From a bacterium (GTDB taxonomy: Bacteria; CG03), in the NCBI GenBank assembly GCA_013791675.1, contig VMTI01000146.1, positions 1 through 6,180 on the forward strand: a stretch of DNA of 6,180 nucleotides, given 5' to 3'. The position numbers and the translations under genes are program-made. Positions 1-6,180 of this stretch are shown here, piece by piece. Positions within the stretch are counted from its first letter, which is position 1. Each line of letters opens with the position of its first letter. Under the pieces are notes generated by a model that saw only the letters and a program-made list of their open reading frames with translations, was not told the DNA's origin and searched no databases.

Positions 1-826
1 CAAATCTGAGCGCGTAATTTAAAGCAAGCGCGCCGAAGCCGATTCCAAGGCCGGCGGCAAAATTCCCGTCGTCGCTGCCCAAACGGGCGGCAAGATTTTC
101 AGACAACTTATATTCCGCGCCAATATTAACCTGATTAGCGTCCTCGTCGGATATTTTGCTGATATCAGCGGCAAGGGTCATATTTCCGTCAAACATAGCA
201 TACGCCGTTCCCAATTTTACGACAGTGGGTACCTTTTCCGATGTATTATTCACCGTATCCCATTTACGGGAACTGGCAACATCCTGGAGGACAAGACCCG
301 CGCTCAATTTCTTTAACGGCTGAAACTTAAAACCAAAATCAACGCCAAACCCCGACGCTGAATTGGCATCAAGCGACGCTGATAAATATTTGAGATTTAC
401 TCCCGCGCTGGCATTGCCGTATTTTTTAGCATAGCTGGCCGCAATTGACATATCGCTGGAATCAAATGACTCCCCTGTAGGGCCCGAAATATCAGCCCCC
501 GGAATATCGCTGACACCCGCCATAACGGCAGAAATGGCCAATGCGCCGCCGGTGATAGGTTTACCAAATGAAAACCAGTTCAGGCTTCTGTCGTTTGAAA
601 GCATGGCCGTCATCAAACTGACTTTCATACTCTCAATTGAAACAAGACCCGCCGGATTATAATAAGCCGCCGCGAGATCGTCGCTGACACCGGCGAAAGC
701 CGAACCCATTCCCATGGCCCTGGCTGACACGCCCATTCTTAAAAACGGCATGGCGTCCACAGAATCCGCGTGGACATAAGCGCCGCAAAAAAAGGCAATT
801 CCCAAAACCGTAATTATTTTTTTCAT
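1..826 (-). CDS. PorV/PorQ-family outer-membrane beta-barrel protein (3' end beyond window)
   Basis: The frame is open from ATG at 826 to the left edge, giving 275 codons without a stop. Residues 1-20 form a Sec signal peptide: MKK, a hydrophobic core, then a V-H-A cleavage site before DS. Residues 32-61 carry the family signature, with GVSARAMGMGSAFAGVSDD followed by AAAYYNPAGL. The rest alternates polar and hydrophobic residues with many Gly and aromatic residues, as in an outer-membrane barrel, and the last visible residues (LALNYALRF) look like a late strand. Family members are usually somewhat over 300 residues, so a few tens are probably missing. In type IX secretion systems PorV (LptO) shuttles cargo from the translocon to the attachment machinery, while PorQ and related proteins have associated roles. 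Which subgroup this is cannot be told, so no symbol is given. It follows a gene for a protein with a type IX-like C-terminal domain, which fits a cargo-handling role by inference. The ATG at 826 is preferred over in-frame upstream ATGs because of the GGAGG and the signal peptide. Confidence 0.85.
   Translation of the reverse strand, partial: MKKIITVLGIAFFCGAYVHADSVDAMPFLRMGVSARAMGMGSAFAGVSDDLAAAYYNPAGLVSIESMKVSLMTAMLSNDRSLNWFSFGKPITGGALAISAVMAGVSDIPGADISGPTGESFDSSDMSIAASYAKKYGNASAGVNLKYLSASLDANSASGFGVDFGFKFQPLKKLSAGLVLQDVASSRKWDTVNNTSEKVPTVVKLGTAYAMFDGNMTLAADISKISDEDANQVNIGAEYKLSENLAARLGSDDGNFAAGLGIGFGALALNYALRF
767..826 (-). other. Signal peptide of the PorV/PorQ-family protein
   Basis: The twenty N-terminal residues have a Lys-Lys n-region, a hydrophobic stretch (IITVLGIAFF) and a V-H-A motif matching signal peptidase I specificity, leaving mature Asp-Ser at the N terminus. 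A cysteine at residue 14 is not preceded by a lipobox, so lipidation is unlikely. Confidence 0.8.
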
Positions 827-830
827 TATT

Positions 831-836
831 CCTCCC
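831..836 (-). promoter_or_regulatory. Shine-Dalgarno sequence of the PorV/PorQ-family gene
   Basis: The minus strand reads GGGAGG, then AATA, then ATG. The core GGAGG ends four bases before the start, which is slightly short spacing but a strong match. It decides the start: in-frame ATGs further upstream (889, 877, 871 and 856) lack a comparable site and would put polar residues ahead of the signal peptide. Confidence 0.75.
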
Positions 837-885
837 ACTATACTCACATTATTCATATTTCCGCTCGACATTTTCATAAGGGCGC

Positions 886-1188
886 TCATCGCAGTAACGC
901 AGCCTTAATCACCTTGCTGTCAGTCCCCTGCGAAGTATCGGCTTCTATTCTTATGAGATAAACACCGTTGGCGAGAAGCTTGTTTCCGTTAGTGCGGCCA
1001 TTCCAGAAGACATCATTCCCGTTGCTCAAAGAATTCGTCTTTGATGTGTATACAAGTTTTCCGCCGAAGTCATAAACTTTGAGCGTAATGTTAGCGTCCG
1101 CTGTCATATTAACTTTAATCTGAGCGTCATATCCCGAAGTCGGGTTATACGGGTTCGGCGCAATATAAGCGCTCGTTATCCCCACCGC
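886..1188 (-). other. C-terminal FlgD-Ig-like / type IX secretion sorting-like domain
   Basis: These are the last 100 residues. Visible hallmarks are a PNPYNP turn after a linker, a strand pair I-K-V-N then I-T-L-K-V-Y-D, the turn G-G-K-L-V, then N-D-V-F-W-N-G-R with G-N and A-N-G-V-Y-L-I-R-I, and a final strand K-V-I-K ending in Arg. This is the pattern shared by the FlgD Ig-like family and the type A type IX sorting domains. Terminal placement right at the stop codon fits an export signal; the actual sorting function is inferred. Confidence 0.75.
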
Positions 1189-2577
1189 TCCTCCGACAGT
1201 GAAACTGATTGATGTCGTAGCAGAAACACCCTGCTCGTTTGTCGCCGTTATGGCAAGCGTATGCGCACCGTCGGAAAGCTGAAGACCGGGCCTCACTTTA
1301 TACTTAGCCGAAACCGCGCTTGCGTTATTAAGAGCCGCTTCGGAGTTGCCCCCGACACCGACCAAATCTTCGTCTATCAGACCGTTACCGTCATTGTCAA
1401 TCCCGTCGCGGTAAGCGACAGCCGCAAAAGCCGCCGTCTGGTCAACACCGTCAAGCACAACTTTCGCCTGCCTTATGGCTGAGAAACCGTCCACAATATT
1501 AGCTTCAATTATCGGCGCCTGCCCGGACATACCGCCGCTCGCCGGGGACACAAATGTCACAGCGGGAGCAGTGTTTATCACGGCTAAGCAATATCTTGAA
1601 AAATGGTTCGTGGTAAAGACGAGGTCGTTATTAACAGTGTCGCGCGCCACATTTGTTATTCCTGCCGCGGACCATATCCCCTTGCTTTCGTCCCAGTAAG
1701 CGACGCCTAACTTCGTCTCGTCTAGGCCGGAGACTTCCGCGTCAGTGTAAGTCATTGTAATGGTGCATGTATTTGTCACGTCAAACGCTTCAGGTTCCGA
1801 AAGCAAAAATTCCCACGGCTCACCGACAGGGGTAATCAAAGAAGCCTGAGCCGCCGGGACTGTCGGCATTGACGCAGGCATAACAGCAAGAGCGCTCGCG
1901 TTTTCCAAAGCCGTCCCGAATGGCCCAGCAGCTAAAGTAACTCTGCCCACTGTAATAGCACCAGGATTCGTCCCTGCGGCAACAACCGCGAATGGCTGAG
2001 AAGCCGAAAGTATGTTGCCTGATATGTCCGTAGCATTTATTACAATCATGCCGTTTCCGCCGCCGAATAATTCCGACAGGTCCATTGACGCCGTCCAGAC
2101 GCCGCTTGAACTTGAAACATTCAGATAACGGTCAATATCCGTGCCAACGCCATCCATAAGAAGGCGGGCATTAACCTCTGTCAGCGTTTGACTTGATGCA
2201 ATTATGAGAGAGCCTGTCATTGTTTGTTCAACTCCGGCGTATGACTGTGAAAACGCCGCCCCCGAAACAGCCAGCGAAATTCTATTTTCCGGGTTAAGCG
2301 CAACCAAACGGTTATTCGCGGCGTCTCTCTTTATCACCACCGTTGCAACCGGCGTAACGCCCACACTCGCCTCACCCGGTCCGGCGGGATATTGTGAAAT
2401 CGCCCTGACATCATAAGCACCGGCGTCAATTGTTCCGGGCAAAGTTATTGACCATGTATTACCCGCGTTGCCAAAAGTGCTGTCTGCACCGCCGTCCACG
2501 CCGAGCCACTCCCAGTCTGACGCGCCCTGAAGGCGGTATTCAAACTGAACTTGTGAGACAAGTTCATCGTATTCCAC
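886..2577 (-). CDS. C-terminal part of a giant Ig-like exoprotein with FlgD-Ig/type IX sorting-like domain (frameshifted fragment)
   Basis: From the first possible start (GTG at 2577) there are 563 residues, and the frame is open back to 2643. Residues 1-83 and about 84-205 look like Ig/FN3-type modules (for example FEYRLQGASDWEWLG and AGAYDVRAIS). Residues about 206-335 form a ZU5-like beta-sandwich ending in NHFSRYCLAV. Residues 336-463 are an Ig-like module with an inserted calcium-type loop, DGIDNDGNGLIDED, at 391-404. Residues 464-563 are a C-terminal FlgD-Ig/type IX sorting-like domain with PNPYNP, LKVYDFGGKLV, FWNGRTNGNKLLANGVY and a basic end. There is no signal peptide, and the only purine-rich stretch upstream (GGGGG) sits 13 bases before the GTG, so I do not think this is an independent gene. 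It is most likely the end of the gene at 2610-6180, cut off by a frameshift. No catalytic motif was seen; a surface, adhesive or structural role is inferred. Confidence 0.8.
   Translation of the reverse strand: MEYDELVSQVQFEYRLQGASDWEWLGVDGGADSTFGNAGNTWSITLPGTIDAGAYDVRAISQYPAGPGEASVGVTPVATVVIKRDAANNRLVALNPENRISLAVSGAAFSQSYAGVEQTMTGSLIIASSQTLTEVNARLLMDGVGTDIDRYLNVSSSSGVWTASMDLSELFGGGNGMIVINATDISGNILSASQPFAVVAAGTNPGAITVGRVTLAAGPFGTALENASALAVMPASMPTVPAAQASLITPVGEPWEFLLSEPEAFDVTNTCTITMTYTDAEVSGLDETKLGVAYWDESKGIWSAAGITNVARDTVNNDLVFTTNHFSRYCLAVINTAPAVTFVSPASGGMSGQAPIIEANIVDGFSAIRQAKVVLDGVDQTAAFAAVAYRDGIDNDGNGLIDEDLVGVGGNSEAALNNASAVSAKYKVRPGLQLSDGAHTLAITATNEQGVSATTSISFTVGGAVGITSAYIAPNPYNPTSGYDAQIKVNMTADANITLKVYDFGGKLVYTSKTNSLSNGNDVFWNGRTNGNKLLANGVYLIRIEADTSQGTDSKVIKAALLR
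1366..1407 (-). other. Calcium-loop motif (EF-hand-like) inserted in an Ig-like module
   Basis: It encodes DGIDNDGNGLIDED. The spacing D-x-D-x-(D/N)-G-x-I-x-x-(D/E) matches the calcium-binding loops common in secreted multidomain bacterial proteins. It interrupts an Ig-like module between strand AAFAAVAYR and the NNASAVSAKYKV strand. Metal binding is inferred from the motif only. Confidence 0.6.
1573..1962 (-). other. ZU5-like beta-sandwich module
   Basis: Residues about 206-335 of the fragment beginning at 2577. An early strand GRVTLAAGPFG is followed by CTITMTYTDAEVSGLDETKL, then AYWDESKGIWSAAG, and it closes with NHFSRYCLAV. The layout 'xItlxYxDxxVxGlDExxLxxxYxDexxgxW' followed by 'hFSxYxlxv' is seen in ZU5-related and similar beta-sandwich modules of bacterial cell-surface proteins. 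The family name is an approximate match made by eye. Confidence 0.45.
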
Positions 2578-2609
2578 GGCAGTAAGAAAGCCCCCTATCG
2601 TGCATGAAA

Positions 2610-2643
2610 TTATGACGCAGGTTTCACTGACGGTTTGCTTGAG
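2610..2643 (-). other. Probable frameshift junction joining the two parts of the exoprotein gene
   Basis: The upstream frame ends with SSKPSVKPAS and TAA (2610-2612). The downstream frame opens after a TGA at 2644-2646, so both frames are open together over about 31 bases. Restoring one base, for instance lengthening the AAA at 2622-2624 to four A, would give SSKPSVKTCVIISC, leading into the VSQVQFEYRLQG strand. That is the normal order of a new module after a D-x-x-x-P linker in this protein. No canonical X-XXY-YYZ slippery heptamer is visible in the overlap, so a mutation or read error is likelier than programmed shifting. Confidence 0.7.
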
Positions 2644-5600
2644 TCAACCGCGATTGTCACCGTCGCGGGAGACGGGTCTGCATTACCGTCATCGTCAATG
2701 CAGAGAATCCTCAATTCATAATTGCCGTCGCTGAGCGTAATCCCGTCCGGCGGAAAAACAGCAAGGTCATTGTTATTCGGAGACGTATCCTGCGCCCATG
2801 TTTCCCATGCGCCAGCTACAGGCCGGTACTGATAATAAAGAACTCCGTCGTCGTCAACCGGCAGGTCGCAGACAACACGGATAAATTTATCCGACGTCGT
2901 TACAATGTCTCCTGAACGCGCCTGAAGGCCGTCAACAGACCTTAAACTCGCGGGATTCGGCGTAACGTCCTTGAAATTGATTTTTTTCGCCACGGCATCA
3001 GTCCGGCCTGATTTATCCATGAGCGTCGCGGTGAGCGTCTCCTGCTGGTTATCTTCGCTTACAGAAATGTTAACCATCATTGTCCCGCTGAATTTATACG
3101 GGTCAGCCAATGTGCCCGAACCCGTGTGTGAATACAGTTCATTGCTCGGGCTCCATGAATAATTGTCCGACGGTATGCCTACGTCTATCGTGATTGTCAG
3201 TTTCTCTATATCGGAATCCAACGTTGTCACCGACCAGTTATAAACCGTACCCATATTGAGGTCAATTTCTGCGGATGAAGACGCGTTCACGGTATAATCA
3301 AGTATTTCCGGATTCGTGGCGTCAAGAATAATATTTCTCACGGCAGACTCTGTTAAATTCCCGGCTTCGTCAACAACCACAGCCTTGATAAGGCAGCTTG
3401 TATCGTTAACCCAAGGCATTGCGCCCCAGGTATCGAACCAATCTTCATCAGTTGTGTCTTCAAGGCCTATCCTTGTCCATATATACCCACCGTCAAGTGA
3501 ATACATAAAGTAAACATAGGCATTCTCTGTATCCGATGTGGGAGTAGATGTGTCCACAACCTGAGCATAAAGAGATACTCCAGCGGCCGTATTAATCCTT
3601 TCGTTCTCAGCCGGTGAAAGTATGCTTACAGACGTCGGCGCCGAATTGTCCACAACTAAAGCAAAGGCGGCCGGGGCAGAATCAGATATACCCCGTGAAT
3701 CCGTAGCAACAGCTCTCACCTCATAATAACCGTCGGAAAGACCTGTAACATTCCACACGGCTGTAAAAGGCGCGATAATAATCCTTGAATCAGCGCCGCC
3801 GTCATCCTGCTGGTCCATATCCTCAAATGATTCGCTGGAACCATCCGCGAAACTAATGTCAAACTGATAATCGTATGTCGCAGGAACCAGCGGAACGGTC
3901 ACTGTCCAGCTTGAGCCGTAAAATTTCATTGACCTGTCGTAAGCATTGTCGGTTGTACAATTGAATTCCACAGCTTTTATCTGAGTTGTGTCAATAACAA
4001 CATCATTGCCGACGGTATCCTGTTCCTGGATATACTCAACCAAATCAGCGTAATCAAATGTAAAAGTCACATTCGTGGGCGTATTTGCCGTGGGGTCGCT
4101 GTCCGTGGCAATATCCGTCCATGCGCCGCCCGCAGCCTTATACTGAAATTTCACACTGGCAAAATCAACATTAACCGTGGTCGAAAGGTCCGCGCAGAGA
4201 ACCGCCTGCTTGCGAATACGCTGGCCCGCAACAACAACCGTATTATTCTTAGCCGTATCTATAACTGCCACAGGCGCAAGAGCGGCAGCAAGTTTTACCT
4301 GCACCCAGCCCGCGGATAAGACGGAAGTCGGTGTGGTCGTGTTATGCAATACATCCCACGCTTTCACCCTTATATCATAAATGGTTTTCGAAAGGCCCGT
4401 CGTATCCCAGTTGGCTTCCCAAACCGTATTCGTTACTGTTTCCGCCGTTGTAAGAGATATCCATGTTGCGGAAGTAGATGCCTTATATTGGAAGAGCGCG
4501 CCAATCGCCTCGTCTTGAATTGTTGCCTGAAGTTTGTTGTTGGTCCACGAGTAAATCGTTGGAATTTCATCAACCCTCGGACTTGACGCATAGTTAAAAT
4601 TTGTCACAGGGGCGCCGGCAAGATTCATGTCCACCAAGGTCTTTATATAAGAATTGGCCTGAGCGGGATTAAATGAGTTCCCCGCTGTACCAATATCGTT
4701 ACCTATAACAACTCGCGGGCCTGAAGTATCCGTTATTGTAAGCGGCATAGCTTTGGATTTGTCAAAGTTAGCTCCGGCGGGACAATAAGCTATATTGCCA
4801 GCTTTGTCCATGACCGAGAAATAGTAGTAATAACTGCCTGCAGGGGCATCTGCGCCAATTGAATCCTGAAGGTTATACCTGCCGGCAACCGCAATATCGG
4901 CTGTCAGGTTTCCGTTATCCGCAGGAGCTCCGTTTGCATCAATATAATAAACTTTGACTGCATCGCCGTCTCCGGATATGCCATTCGTATCAGTGGCGTC
5001 AATTGCCAGAATAAAAGAAGAACCTGTGCCAACCGCGGCAGGAGCCGTTACGGTTGATACCGTCGGCAGAGTAGTGTCATAAACAAAAGACCTTGCTATC
5101 GTCGCTTTATTGCCAGCGCCGTCCTTGGCGGCTACCGTCACCGTATAAGTACCGTCATCTGAACCGTCCGTCGCAAGAGGTACAGGTATCTGGCAGTCGT
5201 ATGTATCATAAGTCGCGTAGACGCCCAGCGCAGTATCATTGGCTATATTTGCCTTTGCATAAGGTAACCCGTTCGCGCCGAAAATCCATGTCCCCGCGAC
5301 TCCGGAAATCGTAACCGTTGAAGCGTTTCTGTCAACATCCGAATTGTACGCGCCGCTGTAATTCTGATATGGGTCGTCTATTGATATCCTTATCTCGTTA
5401 GCCTTGACGGTGATTGCTGTTTCAGCAAGAGTAGCGGCATTTATTACCTGACCGTTTACCGGCCAAAGCATATTAGCGCCGCTATTATCAGCGGCATCAA
5501 GCCAATCAGTCGGCGCATTTTTCTCGTACTCATCACTCTCTCCGTCGTTATCAGTATCCGTAATTGTGGGCGAAGTCTTATCAACATTGAATGCGCAAGT

Positions 5601-6180
5601 GGCCGGGGTCATTGCGTTCCCGAGGGCGTCCTGCGCCTCAATTTTAACCGTATAAGCGCCGTCCGCTAAAGCGGTTGCGGGTGTATATGTCACCGTGTAA
5701 GAACCTGTCACTGCCGAATAAACGCTTGTATGCACCACAGGCGTGTAAGCGCTCGCGCCCTGCTGGATTTTCATATTTATTTTTGAACTGTCAACACCTG
5801 AAAGGCCGTAGTCGCCCACGGTCGCCGAGATCGCCGGATTGCCATGCCTTAAAGTTGAGCCCGCCGTTGGTGACGAGAATACCGCTGTCGCGGGAACCTG
5901 GGCGTCATAAATAAAATTCCTGGCCGCAGGATAATTTGCCGCCGCCGCAGACGCGGGATGTCCCGCCAAATCACTGGCGTATATTGTCCAGTAATAAACT
6001 GTACCATCTGCAAGAGCTCCGAGAGTTGAACCGCCATCCCAATTGCTTGTTAAATTAAGGGAAGTTGTGGATTTTCCTATTGTATAATCGTTTTTACTGT
6101 ATGCGAAATTCGAAGTAGTTGCGACAACCATCACATAATTACTCAAATGCGCTTCGTTAGACGCTGTCCACGAAAAAACG
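2610..6180 (-). CDS. Giant multi-module Ig-like/FN3-like exoprotein, N-terminal part (5' end beyond window, 3' end frameshifted)
   Basis: There are 1,189 codons open from the right edge (first full codon at 6179) to TAA at 2610. The first visible residues, VFSWTASNEAHLSNYVMVVA, already read as an FN3/Ig-like module completed by GTVYYWTIYASDLAG, so TTG at 6146 is not a real start and the signal peptide lies outside. About nine beta-sandwich modules can be traced, with approximate boundaries at visible residues 97, 205, 230, 370, 485, 640, 847, 957 and 1075. They are separated by linkers such as VDKTSPT, YDTTLPT, VDNSAPT, LDATNPE and VDSSKPS, and most end in strands like DGAYTVKIEAQDALGN or DGTYTVTVAAKDGAGN. 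Residues 208-220 are a thrombospondin type 3-like calcium loop. No transmembrane segment, protease, glycosidase or other catalytic motif was recognised. It is probably exported and surface-attached or released, with the export signal in the fragment at 886-2577. The ligand is unknown. Confidence 0.8.
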   Translation of the reverse strand, partial: VFSWTASNEAHLSNYVMVVATTSNFAYSKNDYTIGKSTTSLNLTSNWDGGSTLGALADGTVYYWTIYASDLAGHPASAAAANYPAARNFIYDAQVPATAVFSSPTAGSTLRHGNPAISATVGDYGLSGVDSSKINMKIQQGASAYTPVVHTSVYSAVTGSYTVTYTPATALADGAYTVKIEAQDALGNAMTPATCAFNVDKTSPTITDTDNDGESDEYEKNAPTDWLDAADNSGANMLWPVNGQVINAATLAETAITVKANEIRISIDDPYQNYSGAYNSDVDRNASTVTISGVAGTWIFGANGLPYAKANIANDTALGVYATYDTYDCQIPVPLATDGSDDGTYTVTVAAKDGAGNKATIARSFVYDTTLPTVSTVTAPAAVGTGSSFILAIDATDTNGISGDGDAVKVYYIDANGAPADNGNLTADIAVAGRYNLQDSIGADAPAGSYYYYFSVMDKAGNIAYCPAGANFDKSKAMPLTITDTSGPRVVIGNDIGTAGNSFNPAQANSYIKTLVDMNLAGAPVTNFNYASSPRVDEIPTIYSWTNNKLQATIQDEAIGALFQYKASTSATWISLTTAETVTNTVWEANWDTTGLSKTIYDIRVKAWDVLHNTTTPTSVLSAGWVQVKLAAALAPVAVIDTAKNNTVVVAGQRIRKQAVLCADLSTTVNVDFASVKFQYKAAGGAWTDIATDSDPTANTPTNVTFTFDYADLVEYIQEQDTVGNDVVIDTTQIKAVEFNCTTDNAYDRSMKFYGSSWTVTVPLVPATYDYQFDISFADGSSESFEDMDQQDDGGADSRIIIAPFTAVWNVTGLSDGYYEVRAVATDSRGISDSAPAAFALVVDNSAPTSVSILSPAENERINTAAGVSLYAQVVDTSTPTSDTENAYVYFMYSLDGGYIWTRIGLEDTTDEDWFDTWGAMPWVNDTSCLIKAVVVDEAGNLTESAVRNIILDATNPEILDYTVNASSSAEIDLNMGTVYNWSVTTLDSDIEKLTITIDVGIPSDNYSWSPSNELYSHTGSGTLADPYKFSGTMMVNISVSEDNQQETLTATLMDKSGRTDAVAKKINFKDVTPNPASLRSVDGLQARSGDIVTTSDKFIRVVCDLPVDDDGVLYYQYRPVAGAWETWAQDTSPNNNDLAVFPPDGITLSDGNYELRILCIDDDGNADPSPATVTIAVDSSKPSVKPAS
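5520..5558 (-). other. Thrombospondin type 3-like calcium loop between Ig-like modules
   Basis: It encodes DTDNDGESDEYEK directly after the linker VDKTSPTIT. The series D-x-D-x-D-G-x-x-D-x-x-E is the standard acidic loop of thrombospondin type 3-like and related calcium-binding repeats in bacterial exoproteins. Here it occurs once, before a stretch that leads into the next module with LWPVNGQVI. Calcium binding is inferred. Confidence 0.6.

Noticed and set aside
783..792. Lipobox around Cys14 of the barrel protein
   Set aside because: The residues before the cysteine are A-F-F rather than L-A/S-G/A, and a normal signal peptidase I site (V-H-A) follows six residues later.
837..842. TATAGT as a -10 promoter box for the PorV/PorQ-family gene
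   Set aside because: No TTGACA-like -35 element lies about 17 bases upstream, and the resulting leader would be only a few bases long and overlap the ribosome binding site.
827..885. Terminator between the two genes
   Set aside because: No GC-rich inverted repeat followed by a T-run was found in this 59-base spacer on the minus strand.
770..961. Plus-strand open frame over the start of the barrel gene and the end of the large gene
   Set aside because: It runs antisense to two well-supported coding ends, and its product has no recognisable features; it is a shadow frame.
2575..2577. GTG as the true start of an independent gene
   Set aside because: The GGGGG at 2591-2595 is 13 bases away and a poor Shine-Dalgarno match. 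No signal peptide follows although the protein is of exported type, and codons before the GTG continue the domain.
2610..2643. Programmed -1 ribosomal frameshifting
   Set aside because: The direction of the shift would fit, but no X-XXY-YYZ heptamer such as A-AAA-AAG lies in the overlap and no strong stimulatory hairpin was evident by eye.
4344..4586. Plus-strand open frame rich in Arg and Cys, and similar short plus-strand frames elsewhere
   Set aside because: They lie antisense within the large coding sequence, lack convincing ribosome binding sites and have compositions typical of shadow translations.
5849..6037. Minus-strand open frame in another phase inside the large gene
   Set aside because: It overlaps the Ig-like coding frame, which has clear module patterns there; the alternative product is Arg-rich and featureless.
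6144..6146. TTG codon as the start of the large minus-strand gene
   Set aside because: The frame continues upstream without a stop to the window edge, and the preceding residues (VFSWTASNEAH) complete an FN3/Ig-like first strand. There is also no signal peptide after the TTG.

Overview
All coding sequence in this window reads on the minus strand, so gene order runs from the right edge to the left edge. The content is one very large secreted or surface protein, followed by a small outer-membrane beta-barrel protein. Base composition looks close to half GC by eye. A modular Ig-like/FN3-like exoprotein ending in a FlgD-Ig/type IX-type C-terminal domain, next to a PorV/PorQ-family barrel, suggests a diderm bacterium with a type IX secretion-like (Por) export route. 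Such pairs are known from Bacteroidota and relatives and from candidate lineages such as Elusimicrobiota and its neighbours. The exact phylum cannot be fixed from this window.

Right and centre (6180 down to 2610): the 5'-truncated front part of the big protein, about 1,190 residues of tandem beta-sandwich modules. Linkers of the type D-x-x-x-P recur, and each module ends in strands of the form 'DGxYxVxxxAxDxxGN'. One thrombospondin-type-3-like calcium loop lies between two modules (5520-5558). The reading frame is open to the window edge, so the true start lies outside.

Junction (2610-2643): frame one ends in TAA while a second frame is already open. The second frame lacks a credible start, ribosome binding site or signal peptide, and it continues the same module pattern. 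I read this as one gene split by a one-base frameshift, which may be a sequencing or assembly error or a real lesion.

Centre-left (2577 down to 886): the C-terminal part, with further Ig-like modules, a ZU5-like beta-sandwich, an Ig-like module carrying an EF-hand-like calcium loop, and a terminal FlgD-Ig/type IX sorting-like domain.

Left (826 down to 1): a PorV/PorQ-family outer-membrane protein with a signal peptide and a clear Shine-Dalgarno sequence. It starts 59 bases after the stop of the large gene with no visible terminator between them, and it runs off the left edge. The likely relationship is cargo plus barrel: the large protein crosses the inner membrane by Sec, its C-terminal domain is recognised at the outer membrane, and a PorV-type barrel takes part in its delivery. 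That functional link is inferred from families and adjacency. No RNA genes, mobile elements, CRISPR arrays or gene-free stretches over 300 bases were seen.
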